This document shows, piece after piece, positions 60,396-64,000 of a stretch of 64,000 bases of DNA (its first letter is position 1; each line of letters opens with the position of its first letter). The stretch lies in contig JANQQM010000060.1 in assembly GCA_028289365.1 (NCBI GenBank), positions 54,601 through 118,600 of the forward strand. Direction: 5' to 3'. A model generated the notes under the pieces. It was not told where the DNA came from, searched no databases, and saw only the letters and a program-made list of their open reading frames with translations. A program made the translations under genes and the position numbers. This DNA comes from Salaquimonas sp. GTDB lineage: Bacteria; Pseudomonadota; Alphaproteobacteria; Rhizobiales; Rhizobiaceae.

Positions 60396-60731
60396 TCAAT
60401 CGAGGTGGAACACCTCTTCCATCGGGGCCCACCATTCGCCTTCCTTGCGGGTCTCAAGCGGTACTTGCATGGGTCCGCACAGCTTCCACCATTCCTTGGT
60501 CTTCGGGTCATCGGCAATAGCCTGATTGTCCGATTCAAAATCGGTCCCAGTATATTCCCAATAGGCAAACATCACGTTTTCGGGTTCGCGCAGGAAAATC
60601 GAATAATTGGTGATATTGCTCGCCGACAGCCGATTGAGTATCTCCGGCCAAACATCTGCATGAAGGCGTTTATATTCGGGAATATCCTCCGGACGGATGC
60701 CAATCATCAATCCCATGCGGGTCATGCCCAT
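60396..60731 (-). CDS. L-rhamnose mutarotase family protein
   Basis: RMGLMIGIRPEDIPEYKRLHADVWPEILNRLSASNITNYSIFLREPENVMFAYWEYTG. Confidence 0.9.
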   Translation of the reverse strand: MGMTRMGLMIGIRPEDIPEYKRLHADVWPEILNRLSASNITNYSIFLREPENVMFAYWEYTGTDFESDNQAIADDPKTKEWWKLCGPMQVPLETRKEGEWWAPMEEVFHLD

Positions 60732-60751
60732 TCCTTTCCTTAATGTCAGGC

Positions 60752-61927
60752 TCAGATCGCCAGTTTGGTCCAGGCGCTGTTGCGCTTGCTCGACCGGACG
60801 CAGGCGTCAACAAAGGCAACACCTTTAACCCCGTCCTGAACGGTCGGATAGATGACTTCCGCGTCTGCACTTTCCTTATTCTGCGTAGCACGGATGGCAC
60901 GGGCAGCTTCCGTGTAAATATTGGCAAAGCCCTCCAGATACCCTTCCGGGTGTCCCGGTGGAACGCGCGAAACACGCCCCGCCGCCTCATCAGATCCGGC
61001 GCCAGCCCGGGTTATCAATCTCTTGGGTTCGCCAAGCGGTGTGTACCAGAGATAGTTGGGATCCTCCTGGCTCCATTCCAGACCGGCTTTCGAACCGTAG
61101 ATCCGAATGGAAAGCGCATTTTCATTACCTGGCGCGACCTGACTTGCCCAGAGCATTCCGCGTGCACCGTTTGAAAAGCGCAACATTACATTTGCGTTGT
61201 CGTCGAGCTGGCGCCCCTCTACGAATGCGCTGAGATCAGCAGAGAGTTCTTCAACATCCAGGCCGGTCATGAAACAGGCCAGGTTATAGGCATGGGTGCC
61301 GATGTCTCCGGTGGAGCCCCCTGCCCCCGCCTGAGCCGGATCTGTCCGCCACGCAGCCTGTTTCTGTCCGGTTGATTCCAGATCCTGCGACAGCCAATCC
61401 TGTGGATATTCCACCTGCACAACCCTGATGTCGCCAAGCTCGCCATCGGCAATCATCTGCCTTGCCTGACGAACCATCGGATAGCCGGTATAGTTGTGGG
61501 TCAGCACGAAGATGGCGCCAGTCTTTTCAACCAGAGCTGCAAGCTTCTTGGCATCGCCCAGCGTAGAGGTCAACGGCTTGTCGCAAATGACATGAATTCC
61601 GCGCTTGAGGAACTCGCGTGCCACCGGATAGTGCATGTTGTTGGGGGTCACGATTGCGACAGCCTCGGCGCCATTTTTCAAGCGTGCTTCGCGTTTTGCC
61701 ATGTCCAGATAGGTGCCGTAATTCCGGTCATCCGCGAGGCCTAGTTCGGCCCCGGATTCACGCGCGCGATCTGGATCAGAGGACAACGCGCCCGCAACCA
61801 GCTCGTAGTGATCATCAATGCGTGAAGCGATCCGGTGAACAGCGCCGATGAATGCTCCCTGCCCGCCACCAATCATGCCAAGGCGAATACGGGATGGCCG
61901 CGCTTCGCTACGTCCTTCAATTGCCAT
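60752..61927 (-). CDS. Gfo/Idh/MocA family oxidoreductase
   Basis: RLGMIGGGQGAFIGAVHRIA; ICDKPLTSTLGDAKKL; GDIGTHAYNL. Confidence 0.93.
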   Translation of the reverse strand: MAIEGRSEARPSRIRLGMIGGGQGAFIGAVHRIASRIDDHYELVAGALSSDPDRARESGAELGLADDRNYGTYLDMAKREARLKNGAEAVAIVTPNNMHYPVAREFLKRGIHVICDKPLTSTLGDAKKLAALVEKTGAIFVLTHNYTGYPMVRQARQMIADGELGDIRVVQVEYPQDWLSQDLESTGQKQAAWRTDPAQAGAGGSTGDIGTHAYNLACFMTGLDVEELSADLSAFVEGRQLDDNANVMLRFSNGARGMLWASQVAPGNENALSIRIYGSKAGLEWSQEDPNYLWYTPLGEPKRLITRAGAGSDEAAGRVSRVPPGHPEGYLEGFANIYTEAARAIRATQNKESADAEVIYPTVQDGVKGVAFVDACVRSSKRNSAWTKLAI

Positions 61928-61939
61928 GGTTCCTACTCC

Positions 61940-62995
61940 CTATTTGATGCCCAACATCCGGCGATTGGCGGCTTCGTCAGTTCCGCCTGCGGCAAAATCA
62001 TCAAAGGCCTTTTCGGTGACCTTGATTATGTGGTTGGCGATGAATGGCGCTCCCTCGGCGGCACCCTGCTCGGGATGCTTGATGGCACACTCCCATTCCA
62101 AGACCGCCCAAGATTCATAGTCATAGAGGGCCAGTTTCGAGAAAATGGCTGAAAAATCCACCTGACCATCGCCGAGCGAACGGAACCTGCCAGCCCGTTC
62201 TGCCCAAGGCGCATAACCTGAATAAACACCCTGGCGCCCTGTCGGATTGAACTCCGCATCCTTGACATGGAACGCGCAGATGCGCTCGTGGTAGATATCG
62301 ATGAACTCCAGATAGTCGAGCTGCTGCAGCAGGAAGTGCGACGGATCATAATTGATCTGGCAACGCGGATGACCGTTGAGCCGTTCAAGGAACATTTCAA
62401 AGGTGGTTCCGTCGAAGACGTCCTCACCCGGATGAATTTCGAAACCGACATCGCAACCCGCCTCATCAAACGCATCGAGAATTGGTTTCCAACGCTTTGC
62501 CAGTTCGTCAAATGCAGTTTCAATCAACCCGGCCGGCCGTTGCGGCCAGGGGTAGAGATAGGGAAAGGCTAGTGAACCCGGGAATGAGACGTGGGAGGCA
62601 AAGCCCATATTGGCAGAAGCCTTGGCAGCCAGTTTCATCTGCTCGACCGCCCATTCCTGCCGGGCCTTCGGATTTCCCCTGACCTCAGGCGCAGCAAACC
62701 CGTCGAATGCCTCATCATAGGCCGGATGCACGGCAACGAGCTGGCCCTGCAAATGGGTTGAAAGATCTGTGATTTCGATGCCTGCATCCTTACAGGTTCC
62801 AATCAGTTCATCGCAATAGGTTTTGCTGTCGGCTGCCTTGGCAAGATCAATTAGGTTACCGTCCCAGCTGGGGAGCTGGATACCCTTATAACCGTGGCCA
62901 GCCGCCCATTCGGAGACTGTCTTGAGAGAATTGAATGGCGGCTCATCCCCACCAAACTGAGCCAGAAATATCGCCGGACCTTTCATCGTCTTCAT
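61940..62995 (-). CDS. sugar phosphate isomerase/epimerase
   Basis: TIM barrel; GFEIHPGEDVFDG; INYDPSHF; FHVKDAEF. Confidence 0.9.
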   Translation of the reverse strand: MKTMKGPAIFLAQFGGDEPPFNSLKTVSEWAAGHGYKGIQLPSWDGNLIDLAKAADSKTYCDELIGTCKDAGIEITDLSTHLQGQLVAVHPAYDEAFDGFAAPEVRGNPKARQEWAVEQMKLAAKASANMGFASHVSFPGSLAFPYLYPWPQRPAGLIETAFDELAKRWKPILDAFDEAGCDVGFEIHPGEDVFDGTTFEMFLERLNGHPRCQINYDPSHFLLQQLDYLEFIDIYHERICAFHVKDAEFNPTGRQGVYSGYAPWAERAGRFRSLGDGQVDFSAIFSKLALYDYESWAVLEWECAIKHPEQGAAEGAPFIANHIIKVTEKAFDDFAAGGTDEAANRRMLGIK

Positions 62996-63049
62996 CGTTC
63001 ATGTCTCCTTCGTTTTTTTGTGTTGGCTGCGTTCAAACGGAGCCAGAAA

Positions 63050-63898
63050 TCATGCTTTTTCCCAGGTCTCCCGCAGAAAATCATGTCCAAATCGGTACAC
63101 TTCCTCACGAGCCGGGAAGAAATCGCGCCATACCCGTGTCGCTGCTGCCAGCTCGGGCAAGGCCCTGCCAAAGGACTCCACCGTGCACCACCGATCATAT
63201 CCACCCTTCTTGAGGGCTGACATAGTCTCGATCCAGGGCACATGTCCCTTTCCAGGTGTGCCGCGATCGTTTTCCGAGAAGTGTACGTGCGAGATCGCGC
63301 CAATATTGGGCGTAATGACGCCGACCGGGTCCTTCTCCTCGATATTTGCATGGAAGGTATCGTAGAGCAGACCGTAATTTTCGGCTCCCACCTTGCCAAC
63401 AATGTCCGCTGCGTCCTCGACCGTGTTTAGTACATAGCATTCGAACCTGTTGAGCGGTTCAACGCCCAATGTGATGTTTCGCTCGGCTGCGTAGGCGGCG
63501 GCTTTCTTGTGGACTGTAACCAGATTGCTCAGTTCCTCTGCGGTCGGAGGCTCGCCGGAGAATATTCCCAGGGGTTGATGGAACGGGCCGCAAAGCACAT
63601 CGCCGCCGGCAGCCTCAACACAATCGATGGCCCAGGAGATATGACCCAGTGCTGCCTCCTGGACGCCGGCATCGCTACTGAGGCAGCTATGGGCCTCGTC
63701 CGGCATGACGCAGACTGCCGTTACGCCCAACCCGTTGTCCCGGGCAGCATTACCAACCTTTTCGAAATGCTCCGGCTCACCGCCAAAAATCGGCAGTTCG
63801 ACACCGTCATAGCCGATCTTTTTCAGGTCTTCGAAGATGGAGAAGTGTTCTTCGGCAACATCCGTGGTCCACAATAAGAGGTTAAATCCCAACAGCAT
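63050..63898 (-). CDS. hydroxypyruvate isomerase-like TIM-barrel isomerase
   Basis: GYDGVELPIFGG; LGVEPLNRFECYVLNT; LLYDTFHANIEE; HVHFSENDRGTPGKGH. Confidence 0.9.
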   Translation of the reverse strand: MLLGFNLLLWTTDVAEEHFSIFEDLKKIGYDGVELPIFGGEPEHFEKVGNAARDNGLGVTAVCVMPDEAHSCLSSDAGVQEAALGHISWAIDCVEAAGGDVLCGPFHQPLGIFSGEPPTAEELSNLVTVHKKAAAYAAERNITLGVEPLNRFECYVLNTVEDAADIVGKVGAENYGLLYDTFHANIEEKDPVGVITPNIGAISHVHFSENDRGTPGKGHVPWIETMSALKKGGYDRWCTVESFGRALPELAAATRVWRDFFPAREEVYRFGHDFLRETWEKA

Positions 63899-63935
63899 GA
63901 CGTTTCTCCTGTAACTTCACTGGCAATTGCACACC

Positions 63936-64000
63936 CTACTCTGCCTTGAGCGGCAATGTTTCCATTGCGGTTCTGGTATCCTCAAAGGAGGTAATTCCGG
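63936..64000 (-). CDS. C-terminal fragment of a CDS truncated by the window end
   Basis: Minus-strand reading GITSFEDTRTAMETLPLKAE-stop; resembles a Zn-dehydrogenase tail, weakly. Confidence 0.35.
   Translation of the reverse strand, partial: GITSFEDTRTAMETLPLKAE

Noticed and set aside
1-64000. CRISPR array
   Set aside because: No series of regularly spaced direct repeats and no cas-like genes seen; the only strong tandem repeat is the coding Gly/His tract.

Overview
This is an alphaproteobacterial-type chromosomal window, probably from a marine or rhizobial relative. It is dominated by carbohydrate and peptide uptake and catabolism operons, with two accessory insertions. Core blocks: (i) 0-7.4 kb: sugar ABC importer, cupin-type glucose-6-phosphate isomerase, ROK repressor, Gfo/Idh/MocA dehydrogenase and TIM-barrel isomerase. 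(ii) 11.7-20.1 kb: sulfatase, Zn-dehydrogenase, MalFGK-type ABC importer and LysR regulator. (iii) 20.5-33.7 kb: FrlB/FrlC/FrlD-like genes with a dipeptide-type ABC importer, FAD oxidoreductase and GntR regulator, read as a probable Amadori-compound (fructosyl-amino acid) catabolic locus. (iv) 45-54.4 kb: second RbsABC-type sugar locus with FGGY kinase, SAF-type dehydrogenase and SorC/DeoR regulator. (v) 54.6-60.3 kb: TspO, YHYH protein, DddL-like DMSP lyase, HAD phosphatase, DUF2092 and a Gly/His repeat protein. (vi) 60.4-64 kb: rhamnose mutarotase-like and sugar isomerase operon. Accessory region A (about 7.7-11.7 kb) has a ParB-fused DNA methyltransferase, two DUF5681-like genes and a decayed replication-relaxation-like fragment. 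Accessory region B (about 34.5-44.3 kb) has Dcm + Vsr, a receiver-like protein, a dual-GHKL histidine-kinase-like ATPase and an EVE-like/Zn-ribbon/hydrophobic-tail protein. It ends in a DUF3489-DUF2924-serine recombinase cassette beside tRNA-Gln and tRNA-Pro. The best candidate for an undescribed system is the 34.6-41.3 kb module: a soluble two-component-like pair coupled to Dcm/Vsr and a possible modified-DNA reader with a membrane-type tail. All family calls were made by eye from sequence motifs; no searches were run.
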